Assembly (NCBI GenBank): GCA_902793875.1
Contig: CADBFL010000022.1
Coordinates: 1-13,293 of the forward strand
DNA: 13,293 nucleotides
Direction of reading: 5' to 3'
DNA from: an uncultured Eubacteriales bacterium
GTDB lineage: Bacteria > Bacillota > Clostridia > Peptostreptococcales > Anaerovoracaceae
Shown here piece by piece: positions 1 through 6,370 of the stretch (position 1 is its first letter; every line of letters begins with the position of its first letter). The position numbers were made by a program, and so were the translations under genes. Under the pieces are notes generated by a model, which did no database searches, had not been told where the DNA came from, and saw nothing but the letters and a program-made list of their open reading frames with translations.

Positions 1-1
1 G

Positions 2-43
2 ACCTACACAGGCGAGCCGGTATGGGGCGGCTTCGATGACTGA
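2..43 (+). CDS. 3' end of an upstream gene (partial, unidentified)
   Basis: The first 43 bases run open in one frame and read TYTGEPVWGGFDD before a TGA stop at 41-43. The other two forward frames also stay open until positions 37-47, so the frame choice is a guess based on how protein-like the peptide looks. Thirteen residues are too few to assign a family. If real, this gene ends just 11 bases before the -35 box of the metal-resistance promoter. Confidence 0.3.
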   Translation, partial: TYTGEPVWGGFDD

Positions 44-54
44 ATAATTAATAC

Positions 55-82
55 TTGACTTATAATGAACATATGCTAATAT
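55..82 (+). promoter_or_regulatory. Promoter of the metal-efflux operon
   Basis: A -35 box TTGACT lies at 55-60 and a -10 box TAATAT at 77-82, with a 16-bp spacer. TATATT at 80-85 is an alternative -10 with a longer, 19-bp spacer. Transcription would start near position 89, about 43 bases before the chosen repressor start codon. The -10 box and start point lie inside the palindromic operator at 68-109, so a bound repressor would block polymerase, which fits autoregulation by the first gene of the operon. Confidence 0.65.
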
Positions 83-109
83 ATTCATATGAATGTAACG
101 GCATATGTT
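68..109. promoter_or_regulatory. Symmetrical operator with three CATATG boxes, presumed ArsR-family site
   Basis: CATATG occurs at 70-75, 86-91 and 102-107, exactly 16 bp apart. The central copy sits in a perfect 12-bp palindrome, ATTCATATGAAT (83-94). The outer copies form an inverted repeat, AACATATGC (68-76) and GCATATGTT (101-109), sharing the same centre at 88.5. ArsR/SmtB dimers typically bind imperfect palindromes of the TGAA...TTCA kind overlapping their own promoters. The central palindrome fits that pattern; the flanking half-sites at about 1.5 helical turns are additional. Binding is inferred from position and symmetry only. Confidence 0.65.
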
Positions 110-131
110 TTTTGCCGGGAAAGGACAGGGC

Positions 132-443
132 ATGGCGGAGAACGATTACATGATAAAGGATCTTGATGAAGAGGAACTCCTGGAGCTCGCCGAGCTCTTC
201 AAGATGTTCGCGGATTCCACCCGCATCAAGATACTGTACGATCTCTTCGACGGTGAAAAGAACGTGACGGAGATCTGCGAGGACATCGCCATGAACCAGT
301 CCGCAGTATCCCATCAGCTGAAGGCGCTCAAGTCCGGCAAGCTCGTAAGGAGCCGGCGCGAGGGCAAGGCGATATACTATTCGCTGGACGATGATCACGT
401 AAAGACGATCATCGCGATGGGCAAGGAACATATCGAAGAGTAA
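132..443 (+). CDS. ArsR/SmtB-family metal-responsive repressor (Zn/Cd/Co sensor type)
   Basis: A 103-residue winged-helix repressor expected to bind the operator just upstream and let go when metal is bound. The N-terminal helices (LAELFKMFADSTRIKIL, about 19-35) precede the DNA-reading helix, which contains the family signature SAVSHQLKAL (57-66), followed by a wing ending in GKAIYYSL. The last helix carries D87-x-H89-x10-H100-x2-E103, the alpha5 metal ligand pattern of SmtB and CzrA, pointing to zinc and possibly cadmium or cobalt. The position where CadC-type sensors have paired cysteines reads EICED, with a single Cys, so an alpha3N cadmium/lead site is unlikely. The start at 132 follows AGGA at 122-125. 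An in-frame ATG at 105 is rejected because it lies inside the operator and lacks a ribosome binding site. It is the first gene of a three-gene operon. Confidence 0.93.
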   Translation: MAENDYMIKDLDEEELLELAELFKMFADSTRIKILYDLFDGEKNVTEICEDIAMNQSAVSHQLKALKSGKLVRSRREGKAIYYSLDDDHVKTIIAMGKEHIEE

Positions 444-463
444 GTCATAAAAGGAGAAACGAG

Positions 464-682
464 ATGAAAAAGAAATTCAGACTTGAGGATCTGGACTGCG
501 CGAACTGCGCCGCAAAGATGGAGGACGCTATAAAGAAGATCGACGGAGTGACGGACGCGTCCGTGAGCTTCATGACACAGAAGATGATGATCGAGGCGGA
601 TGACGCGGTGTTCGATCAGGTAGTGGACGAAGCGGTAAAAGTCATCGCAAAGGTCGAACCTGACTGCAAGGTGGTTTTCTGA
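464..682 (+). CDS. Free-standing heavy-metal-associated (HMA) domain protein
   Basis: A 72-residue protein of the HMA (ferredoxin-like beta-alpha-beta-beta-alpha-beta) fold. The metal loop reads LDCANCAAKME near residues 10-20, giving a CxxC thiol pair preceded by Asp. The DCxxC form is typical of the N-terminal HMA domains of Zn/Cd/Pb-exporting CadA and ZntA ATPases, whereas copper chaperones usually have GMTCxxC. It has no signal peptide or membrane segment and should be cytosolic. It starts 20 bases after the repressor stop with a good ribosome site (AAGGAG, 451-456), and the next gene is an ATPase lacking its own HMA domain. I infer that this protein supplies that domain in trans as a metal donor or regulatory partner. 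A role as an independent metal buffer is the alternative. Confidence 0.9.
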   Translation: MKKKFRLEDLDCANCAAKMEDAIKKIDGVTDASVSFMTQKMMIEADDAVFDQVVDEAVKVIAKVEPDCKVVF

Positions 683-695
683 AAGAGGGGGTAAA

Positions 696-732
696 CAATG
701 AGTCGGAAAGAACCGTCCCTTCTGACTCATTG
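696..732. repeat. 37-nt palindrome covering the ATPase start, possible small mobile repeat
   Basis: The arms CAATGAGTCGGAA (696-708) and TTCTGACTCATTG (720-732) pair over 13 positions, with one G-U pair at 705/723, around an 11-nt loop. On the complementary strand the centre reads GGGACGGTTCTT. From memory, palindromes with a GGGACGGTTCTT core and TGAGTC- or TGACGC-type arms are dispersed in many Clostridia genomes; I cannot search to confirm this. Removing 32 bp, which joins ATGAG (698-702) to the CAG after TTGAG (730-734), restores an ATG start for the ATPase in frame behind the strong ribosome site at 684-690. This suggests insertion into the original start codon. Confidence 0.6.
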
Positions 733-733
733 A
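698..733 (+). CDS. Possible 11-codon leader peptide upstream of the ATPase
   Basis: The strongest ribosome binding site in this gap (AGAGGGG, 684-690) is correctly placed for the ATG at 698, not for the ATPase start. That frame reads MSRKEPSLLTH and stops with TGA at 731-733, overlapping the TTG start of the ATPase at 730. A ribosome finishing this frame would open the hairpin and end where the ATPase begins, so it may permit translation by coupling. It could equally be an accidental by-product of a repeat insertion. The peptide itself probably has no function. Confidence 0.3.
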   Translation: MSRKEPSLLTH

Positions 734-2679
734 GCAGAAAAATGAGGGATCTATCGGATAAACAGAAAAAGGAATTGAAGAGGATCGTCGTTTCGGCGGT
801 CATGTTCTTCGCGCTTCTGATCGCCGATCACGCCGGGGTTTTTCCCGAAAAGGGACCGGGACGTTACCTGCTGCTCGCGCTCTATCTCGTGCCTTACTTC
901 CTGGTAGGGCATGACGTCATAAAAAAGTGCTTTGCGGGCATAAAGAACAGACAGCTCTTTGACGAGAGCTTCCTGATGACGCTCGCGACTGTGGGAGCCT
1001 TCGGCTGCGGCGAATTCGAAGAAGCGGTTGCGGTCATGCTTTTCTATCAGATCGGCGAGTTCTTCCAGGACTACGCGGTCGGAAAGTCGAGGGGAGCCAT
1101 ATCGGATCTCATGAGCATCGCGCCGGATTATGCGAACCGCGAGGCTGAAGACGGGACTGTAGAGGTGATCGATCCCGACGATATAAAGGTCGGCGACATA
1201 CTCGTGATAAAGCCGGGCGAGAAGATACCGACCGACGGGACCGTCACGGAGGGCGAAGGCCTCATCAACACCTCGGCTCTCACGGGAGAATCGATGCCGA
1301 GATCCGTGCAGACCGGCGAGCAGGTGATCTCGGGATGCATCAACGGGGACACCCTGCTGAAGGTAAGGGCGGACAAGGTGTACGACGACTCCACGGCGGC
1401 GCAGATACTCGAGCTCGTCGAGGACGCTTCGACCAAAAAGTCCGTCACGGAGAACTTCATCACCAGATTCGCACGCTACTATACTCCGGCGGTCGTCATC
1501 GCGGCGCTTGTGCTCGCGTTCGTCCCGCCTCTCATAAGCGGCAATTTCGCAGCGGAGTTCGGCAAATGGGTGCTCAGGGCATGCACCTTCCTCGTCATAT
1601 CCTGTCCGTGCGCTCTGGTCATATCCGTCCCGCTCGCATTCTTCGGAGGCATAGGAGCGGCGTCGTCGACGGGAGTGCTGGTCAAGGGCTCCAATTATCT
1701 TGAGCTCATGTCGAAGCTGCATACCATCGCGTCCGACAAGACCGGAACTCTGACAGAGGGAAGATTCAAGGTGTCCATGGTCATCGCTGCCGAAGGCTGC
1801 GAAGCATCCGACGTCGTCAGATACGCTGCCGCCGCAGAATCCGGATCGACGCATCCGATAGCGACGGCGATAATCGAGGCCTGCGAGGACCCTCTGCCGG
1901 AAAGCAAAATAAGCGACGTGCAGACCGTGGCCGGCAAGGGGATCACTGCAAAGGCCGGAAAGGACACGGTCGCCGTAGGCAATTTCAGCTTTCTTGAAGG
2001 CGAAGGCATCGAAGTGCCTGAGACCGGCGACGCCGTGCAGGGCACCAACTGCTATGTCGCAAAGAACGGCAGATACATCGGCCTCATAGTCGTGTCCGAC
2101 ACGCCTAAGGAAGGCGCTGCCGCTGCCATCGCGGACATGTACAAAGAGGGCGTCAGAAAGTTCGTCATGCTCACCGGAGATTCCGAAGCTGCAGCTGCTT
2201 CGGTCGCGAAAGACCTAGGCATCAGCGAGTACAGGGCGGGGCTCCTGCCTCAGGACAAGGTCGGCGTGGTAGAGGAGCTGCTCGGAGAGCTTGCCTCGGC
2301 CGGCAGCGAAAAGAAACGCGGCAGTCTCGCGTTCATCGGAGACGGCATCAACGATGCCCCGGTGCTCTCCAGGGCAGACGTCGGCATAGCCATGGGCTCG
2401 CTCGGATCCGACGCGGCGATAGAGGCGGCGGATGTCGTCATCATGGACGATGATCTTTCGCGCATACCTGCGGTCATGAGGATAGCCCGCAGGACAGTGA
2501 ACATATCCAGGGCCAACATAGCGTTCGCTCTTCTGGTGAAGCTCGCCTGCCTCATCCTCGGAGCCCTCGGAATAGCCAGCATGTGGGTCGCGGTGTTCGC
2601 CGATGTGGGCGTGGCCGTCATATGCATACTCAATTCGATGAGGATGCTCGTCAAAAAGGAGAAGGGCATCCAACCTTAA
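730..2679 (+). CDS. cadA: Zn/Cd/Pb-type P1B ATPase (heavy-metal efflux pump) without HMA domain
   Basis: A 649-residue membrane pump that exports divalent soft metals (zinc, cadmium, lead) using ATP. The membrane metal site is C292-P-C294. The actuator motif TGES is at 185-188, the phosphorylated Asp is D336 in DKTGTLTEG, the P1B-specific His-Pro is at 375-376, and the hinge GDGINDAP is at about 537-544. In the last membrane segment D625 sits in AVFADVGVA, aligning with the conserved Asp of Zn/Cd ATPases and separating it from copper pumps. About eight hydrophobic segments are visible. The usual N-terminal HMA domain is missing and is encoded separately just upstream. The start is uncertain: TTG 730 reads MSRKMRDLSDK and overlaps the leader stop, while ATG 742 is a second choice with no clear ribosome site. 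Both lie in or beside the palindrome at 696-732. Family is secure; the exact metal is inferred. Confidence 0.95.
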   Translation: MSRKMRDLSDKQKKELKRIVVSAVMFFALLIADHAGVFPEKGPGRYLLLALYLVPYFLVGHDVIKKCFAGIKNRQLFDESFLMTLATVGAFGCGEFEEAVAVMLFYQIGEFFQDYAVGKSRGAISDLMSIAPDYANREAEDGTVEVIDPDDIKVGDILVIKPGEKIPTDGTVTEGEGLINTSALTGESMPRSVQTGEQVISGCINGDTLLKVRADKVYDDSTAAQILELVEDASTKKSVTENFITRFARYYTPAVVIAALVLAFVPPLISGNFAAEFGKWVLRACTFLVISCPCALVISVPLAFFGGIGAASSTGVLVKGSNYLELMSKLHTIASDKTGTLTEGRFKVSMVIAAEGCEASDVVRYAAAAESGSTHPIATAIIEACEDPLPESKISDVQTVAGKGITAKAGKDTVAVGNFSFLEGEGIEVPETGDAVQGTNCYVAKNGRYIGLIVVSDTPKEGAAAAIADMYKEGVRKFVMLTGDSEAAAASVAKDLGISEYRAGLLPQDKVGVVEELLGELASAGSEKKRGSLAFIGDGINDAPVLSRADVGIAMGSLGSDAAIEAADVVIMDDDLSRIPAVMRIARRTVNISRANIAFALLVKLACLILGALGIASMWVAVFADVGVAVICILNSMRMLVKKEKGIQP

Positions 2680-2700
2680 CAAATCTAAATCAAAATATAG

Positions 2701-2740
2701 TGGTATAAAGGGTATCAACGACAATACTTTGTGTTAGAAT
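2701..2740 (+). promoter_or_regulatory. Candidate promoters for the PBP gene (two extended -10 boxes)
   Basis: TGG-TATAAA at 2701-2709 matches an extended -10 (TGnTATAAT) and shares the string TAGTGGTATAA with the rimP promoter. TGT-TAGAAT at 2732-2740 is a second extended -10. Neither has a convincing -35; the best for the second is TATCAA at 2713-2718. Use of the first would place the terminator-like hairpin at 2738-2769 inside the leader of the PBP transcript. Confidence 0.4.
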
Positions 2741-2769
2741 AGCTACGGTAGTAAACCGCAGCTATTTTT
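2738..2769 (+). terminator. Rho-independent terminator-like hairpin between ATPase and PBP genes
   Basis: AATAGCT (2738-2744) pairs with AGCTATT (2760-2766). After one A/C mismatch, CGGT (2746-2749) pairs with ACCG (2755-2758) around a 5-nt loop. The 3' arm runs into TTTTT (2765-2769). This can end the metal-efflux transcript. It also lies directly before the PBP ribosome site and downstream of a candidate promoter, so it may act as an attenuator for that gene. Confidence 0.65.
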
Positions 2770-2787
2770 ATGCGCAGAGGTGCAGGA

Positions 2788-5721
2788 GTGTCAGATAACG
2801 GCAATGACATTCATAAGGAAAACGGCGAACGCCGCGTAGTGAAAGACAGCGCCAATCAGACTGTCTACAGAGGAAGGTCCAGAGAACGCGCTTCTCTGTC
2901 CTTTTCGTATGACAAAAAACAGGACGCGCCTGCCGCAAAGAAAGCAGATACGTCCACCAGGATCTTTGACGACGGCATGGGAAAGGCCGAGACCAGAGTG
3001 ATGGAACGCAGGGTCGTGGCAGACTCGGAGAACAAGGACATCGTCAGGGAGATGCGCGAGGCAGCAGCCCGCGAAGAAGCTGCAGCTGCCGCAAAACCTT
3101 CTGCCATAGACAGCGTCAAAAGCCTGTTCGCCGAAAAGAAAGAAGAGATAAAGAAGGCCAGGGCCGAAGCGGCGGTAAACAAGCTCAGGAGGGCAAGAGC
3201 CGAATCGGCCGCAAAAGCCGCAGAAGAAAAAGCCCTGAGAGAAAAGGCTGCAAAGGAAAAGGCGGCAGAAGAAAAAGCTCTGAAAGAAAAGGCAGCAAAG
3301 AAGCCTGCCGGCAAAAAAGTAAAGTATCCGGGCAAGCAGATAAAGAAGCAGGCTCCGGTGCAGAAAAAGAAGCCGGCCAGGATCGAAGCAGCTGCTCCGA
3401 AGAGCGCAAAGACGTCGGGCAAGACGTCCGCAAAGAAGCCGTCAAAGAAGATGACCGGCGGCAAGAGCGCTAACAAGACGAACAAGCCGAAGAAACCGTC
3501 CGGGCCAAAGACAAAAAAGCAGAAGGCTCTCGCATATTTTCTCGCAGCCGTCAAGGTGATGCTGGCGCTCTTCATAATCGGAGGCGTCGCCGGAGGAGCC
3601 TATGCCGCGTATACCATCGCGAACGCGCCTAAGATCCATCCTGAAAAGATATACGATACGCTCGAGGTCAGCACGCACATATACGATGACCAGGGCGAGC
3701 TCATAAGCGATCTTTACTACGACGAGAACCGTGAGATCGCAAAGTACGATCAGCTTCCGGACAATCTCAAGAACGCTTTCATCGCGGTCGAGGACAAGAC
3801 CTTCTGGGAGCACAATGGCTTCAACTTCAGGCGCATCTTCGGAGCGATATGGAACTCTCTCACCGGCGGAGGCGAGATAAGCGGAACGAGCACCATCACG
3901 CAGCAGCTCGCCCGCAACGTGTTCCTGCCTGAAGAAAAGAGCATAAGATCGATCAAGCGCAAGATCATAGAGATGTACTATGCCCGCGAGATCGAAGAGG
4001 TGCTGTCAAAGGAGGAGATCCTGACGGCGTATCTCAATACCATATATCTCGGATACGGCTGCTACGGAGTGGATACCGCGGCAAAGAAGTACTTCTCGAC
4101 GAATGTCGAGGACCTGACTCTCGAACAGTGCGCGGCTCTTGCTGCGCTGCCTCAGGCGCCGGGGGTATACGCTCTTCTGACGACAGAGGAGGGAGAGGCC
4201 ACGACAGAGCTGTCCGACGGCCTGTACGCGAACGATATCTCGCAGAAAAGAAGATACATGACTCTCGACCTGATGGCCGAGCAGGGATATATATCAAAGA
4301 AAGAAGCCGAAGCTGCCAAGAAACCGATAACCGACTTTATCCAGCCGGGCAGGGAGTCGAAGGGCGTGAGCTCGGCGTTCAAGGATTACCTGATCGAGAC
4401 CGTGATAAAGGATCTCATGACGCAGTATGAGCTGACAAAGGATCAGGCCTCGAAGCTCGTATATACAAAGGGCCTCCATATATACTCGACACTGAATACA
4501 CAGGCCCAGGGAGTCATAGAGAAGGAATTCAGGGACGGCAGCAACTTCCCTGACGCCATCAGGGATGACACGAATGTCGAGGCTGCAATGGTCATGTGCG
4601 AGGTCGGCACCGGACAGATCAAGGCGATGGCCGGCACAAGATTCGCTGACGGAGACATGCTCTTCAACAGAGCGACGAGCCCGCGTCAGCCGGGATCGTC
4701 GATAAAGCCTCTTGCCGTCTACGGTTCGGCCCTGCAGAGGAGCTTCGATTACGAGAAGAACGGCCAGAAGTTCCAGTACGTAAAGACCGGGTATGACCGC
4801 CAGCAGGATTCGGGCTGGGGAGACTACATAACAGTCGCTTCATATGTCAATGATGAAAGGATGCATGTCAACGGCATCGACTGGCCTCAGAACTTCAGCA
4901 AGACATATACCGGCTACAACAACTTCAGAACGGCCATACAGCAGTCGATCAACACCTGCGCCGTCAAGATCCTGGCTCAGGTGGGCCTTGAATATTCGAT
5001 GGAGAAGGTCAAGGAATTCGGCGTATCGACAGTCGTGGACGACACATCGCAGCCTTCAAACGACCTCAATCTGGCCGCGCTGGGACTCGGAGCCATGACA
5101 TACGGAGCCACTCCGCTCGACATGTCTCTTGCGTATGCCACTTTCCCTAACGGAGGAGTGCGAAACAGCGGCATATGCTACACAAAGGTGACCGACAGCG
5201 AAGGCAAGGTGCTGCTCGAAGGAAAGTCCGAAGAGACCAGGGTGCTCGACGAGGGCGTCGCGTTCATAATGACGGATGTGCTCAAGGACGTAGTATCCTA
5301 CGGTATCGCGCGCGATGCCGCGATAAGCGGCGTGGATGTGGGAGGCAAGACCGGTACGACGGATGACACATGGGACATCTGGTTCGACGGATTCACTCCG
5401 AGCTATTCGGCGGCTCTTTGGATAGGCACCGACGACAATACGCCGCTCAACGCGACTTCGTCTGTTGCCGCCGCGCTCTGGGGAAACATAATGGGCCAGG
5501 TAGACGAGGCCGTGCAGGGCGAGTACCGCGAGATGCCTGACGACATCATCATCAGGAACGGCGATTACTTCACGGAAGGTACAGAGCCACCTGTCATAGT
5601 GATCAAGAAAAAAGAAGAAAAGAAAGAAGACACGAAAGAGGACAAGAAGACAGAGAAGACGGAAAAGAAGACGGAAAAGACACAGCAGACACAGAAGACA
5701 GAAGAAAAGCCTGCGGCCTAG
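2788..5721 (+). CDS. Class A penicillin-binding protein (bifunctional peptidoglycan synthase)
   Basis: A 977-residue membrane-anchored enzyme that polymerises and cross-links peptidoglycan. Residues 1-245 are cytoplasmic, rich in Lys and Ala, with two ERRVVxDSxN motifs (14-23, 73-82) and a 15-residue tandem repeat (KAAEEKALREKAAKE). One membrane segment follows at about 248-276. The GT51 glycosyltransferase has its catalytic Glu in AVEDKTFWEHNGFN (E335), then STITQQLARN and the LNTIYLG motif. The transpeptidase has S637-S-I-K640, S720-I-N and K854-T-G. The tail after about 935 is low-complexity Lys/Glu/Thr. I chose GTG 2788 because AGAGG (2776-2780) lies seven bases before it. The upstream in-frame ATG at 2770 adds six residues but touches the terminator U-tract and has no ribosome site. 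It appears to be transcribed alone. ponA and mrcA are used for such genes; I leave the symbol blank. Confidence 0.95.
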   Translation: MSDNGNDIHKENGERRVVKDSANQTVYRGRSRERASLSFSYDKKQDAPAAKKADTSTRIFDDGMGKAETRVMERRVVADSENKDIVREMREAAAREEAAAAAKPSAIDSVKSLFAEKKEEIKKARAEAAVNKLRRARAESAAKAAEEKALREKAAKEKAAEEKALKEKAAKKPAGKKVKYPGKQIKKQAPVQKKKPARIEAAAPKSAKTSGKTSAKKPSKKMTGGKSANKTNKPKKPSGPKTKKQKALAYFLAAVKVMLALFIIGGVAGGAYAAYTIANAPKIHPEKIYDTLEVSTHIYDDQGELISDLYYDENREIAKYDQLPDNLKNAFIAVEDKTFWEHNGFNFRRIFGAIWNSLTGGGEISGTSTITQQLARNVFLPEEKSIRSIKRKIIEMYYAREIEEVLSKEEILTAYLNTIYLGYGCYGVDTAAKKYFSTNVEDLTLEQCAALAALPQAPGVYALLTTEEGEATTELSDGLYANDISQKRRYMTLDLMAEQGYISKKEAEAAKKPITDFIQPGRESKGVSSAFKDYLIETVIKDLMTQYELTKDQASKLVYTKGLHIYSTLNTQAQGVIEKEFRDGSNFPDAIRDDTNVEAAMVMCEVGTGQIKAMAGTRFADGDMLFNRATSPRQPGSSIKPLAVYGSALQRSFDYEKNGQKFQYVKTGYDRQQDSGWGDYITVASYVNDERMHVNGIDWPQNFSKTYTGYNNFRTAIQQSINTCAVKILAQVGLEYSMEKVKEFGVSTVVDDTSQPSNDLNLAALGLGAMTYGATPLDMSLAYATFPNGGVRNSGICYTKVTDSEGKVLLEGKSEETRVLDEGVAFIMTDVLKDVVSYGIARDAAISGVDVGGKTGTTDDTWDIWFDGFTPSYSAALWIGTDDNTPLNATSSVAAALWGNIMGQVDEAVQGEYREMPDDIIIRNGDYFTEGTEPPVIVIKKKEEKKEDTKEDKKTEKTEKKTEKTQQTQKTEEKPAA
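3214..3303 (+). repeat. 45-bp imperfect tandem repeat within the PBP gene (two copies)
   Basis: Units at 3214-3258 and 3259-3303 encode KAAEEKALREKAAKE and KAAEEKALKEKAAKK. The pattern is that of a charged alpha-helical linker such as those in TolA-like proteins. The units differ at several silent positions, so the duplication is not very recent. Confidence 0.8.
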
Positions 5722-5754
5722 AGAGCTTCTGCCCGTCAGGATCACAGAAAACAC

Positions 5755-5783
5755 TTGCAATAACTGCGGTTTAGTGGTATAAG
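5755..5783 (+). promoter_or_regulatory. Promoter of the rimP-nusA-infB operon (extended -10)
   Basis: A -35 box TTGCAA is at 5755-5760 and a -10 box TATAAG at 5778-5783, with a 17-bp spacer. TGG immediately before the -10 completes an extended -10 (TGnTATAAT type). Transcription should start near 5790, giving a leader of about 75 nt that contains the hairpin at 5808-5835. I see no convincing terminator between the PBP stop at 5721 and this promoter. Confidence 0.75.
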
Positions 5784-5807
5784 TGCAGAGTAAGTTAAAG
5801 TTTTTCC

Positions 5808-5835
5808 CGAAAGAGTGGGTGTTCCCACTCTTTCG
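5808..5835 (+). promoter_or_regulatory. Perfect 12-bp hairpin in the rimP leader
   Basis: CGAAAGAGTGGG (5808-5819) pairs with CCCACTCTTTCG (5824-5835) around a TGTT loop. The following bases (CTTATG) are not a U-tract, so it does not look like a full intrinsic terminator. It lies between the promoter and the rimP ribosome site (5856-5860), making it a leader element that could affect mRNA stability, attenuation or autoregulation by RimP or NusA. No mechanism can be read from the sequence. Confidence 0.7.
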
Positions 5836-5864
5836 CTTATGTAGGACCAAAAATCGGAGGCGCC

Positions 5865-6341
5865 ATGGCAAAGAACGATATAAGCGCTAAAGTGAACGGC
5901 CTGCTGCAGCCATACCTTGCTGAGCGCGGACTGGATATCTACAGGACCGAATTCAAAAAGGAAGGGCCGGGCCGCGTGCTGAGAGTATATCTCGACAAGC
6001 CGGCGGGCTCTGAAAGCGAGTACGTCAGCATCGAGGAGTGCGAGGAGGCAAACAGGTTCCTGAGCGATGCCCTCGACCGCGAGGATTTCATCGACGGCAG
6101 CTACAGCCTCGAGGTCTGTTCTCCGGGGCTTGACAGGGAGCTCATAAAGGATGAGGACTATGCGCGCTTTGCCGGACGGCAGGTAGAGGTCAGGACATAT
6201 GAGAAGATATGCGGCAGCAGGGAGCATGCCGGCGAGCTCAAAGGCAAAAAAGACGGCATCGTGACCGTCGTGACCGAAGACGGCGAGCTGGAGATCCCGG
6301 CCGATAAGATATCAAAGATAAATCTGGCAGTAGTATTTTAA
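5865..6341 (+). CDS. rimP: Ribosome maturation factor RimP
   Basis: A 158-residue cytosolic assembly factor for the 30S ribosomal subunit. The N-terminal domain spans about 1-85. The family signature SLEVCSPGLDRELIKDEDYARF falls at about 82-103 (normally SSPGLDRPL), with Cys in place of the common first Ser. The C-terminal small beta-barrel has the usual GELKGKKDGIVTV stretch. Length is normal. The start follows GGAGG (5856-5860) by four bases. It is the first gene of the operon and lies 29 bases before nusA, the standard arrangement in bacteria. Confidence 0.95.
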   Translation: MAKNDISAKVNGLLQPYLAERGLDIYRTEFKKEGPGRVLRVYLDKPAGSESEYVSIEECEEANRFLSDALDREDFIDGSYSLEVCSPGLDRELIKDEDYARFAGRQVEVRTYEKICGSREHAGELKGKKDGIVTVVTEDGELEIPADKISKINLAVVF

Positions 6342-6370
6342 AGAGATTCTCTATCGAGAAGGAGGAGACA

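Noticed and set aside
61..66. Perfect TATAAT as an alternative -10 box
   Set aside because: It directly abuts TTGACT and has no credible -35 about 17 bp upstream; TTGACT with TAATAT at 77-82 has normal spacing.
105..131. Upstream in-frame ATG that would lengthen the ArsR-family protein by nine residues
   Set aside because: It lies within the right arm of the operator, very close to the predicted transcription start, and has no ribosome binding site; ATG 132 has AGGA at the right distance.
751..1854. 367-codon open frame on the minus strand opposite the ATPase
   Set aside because: The product is Arg-rich without domain character, and the + strand carries unambiguous P-type ATPase motifs; it is a shadow frame.
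2770..2787. ATG 2770 as the PBP start
   Set aside because: It immediately follows the terminator T-tract and has no ribosome site; GTG 2788 has AGAGG seven bases upstream. The difference is only six residues.
5722..5754. Possible terminator after the PBP gene (TTCTG 5727-5731 with CAGAA 5745-5749)
   Set aside because: The stem is only 5 bp and is not followed by a U-tract, so it is too weak to call.
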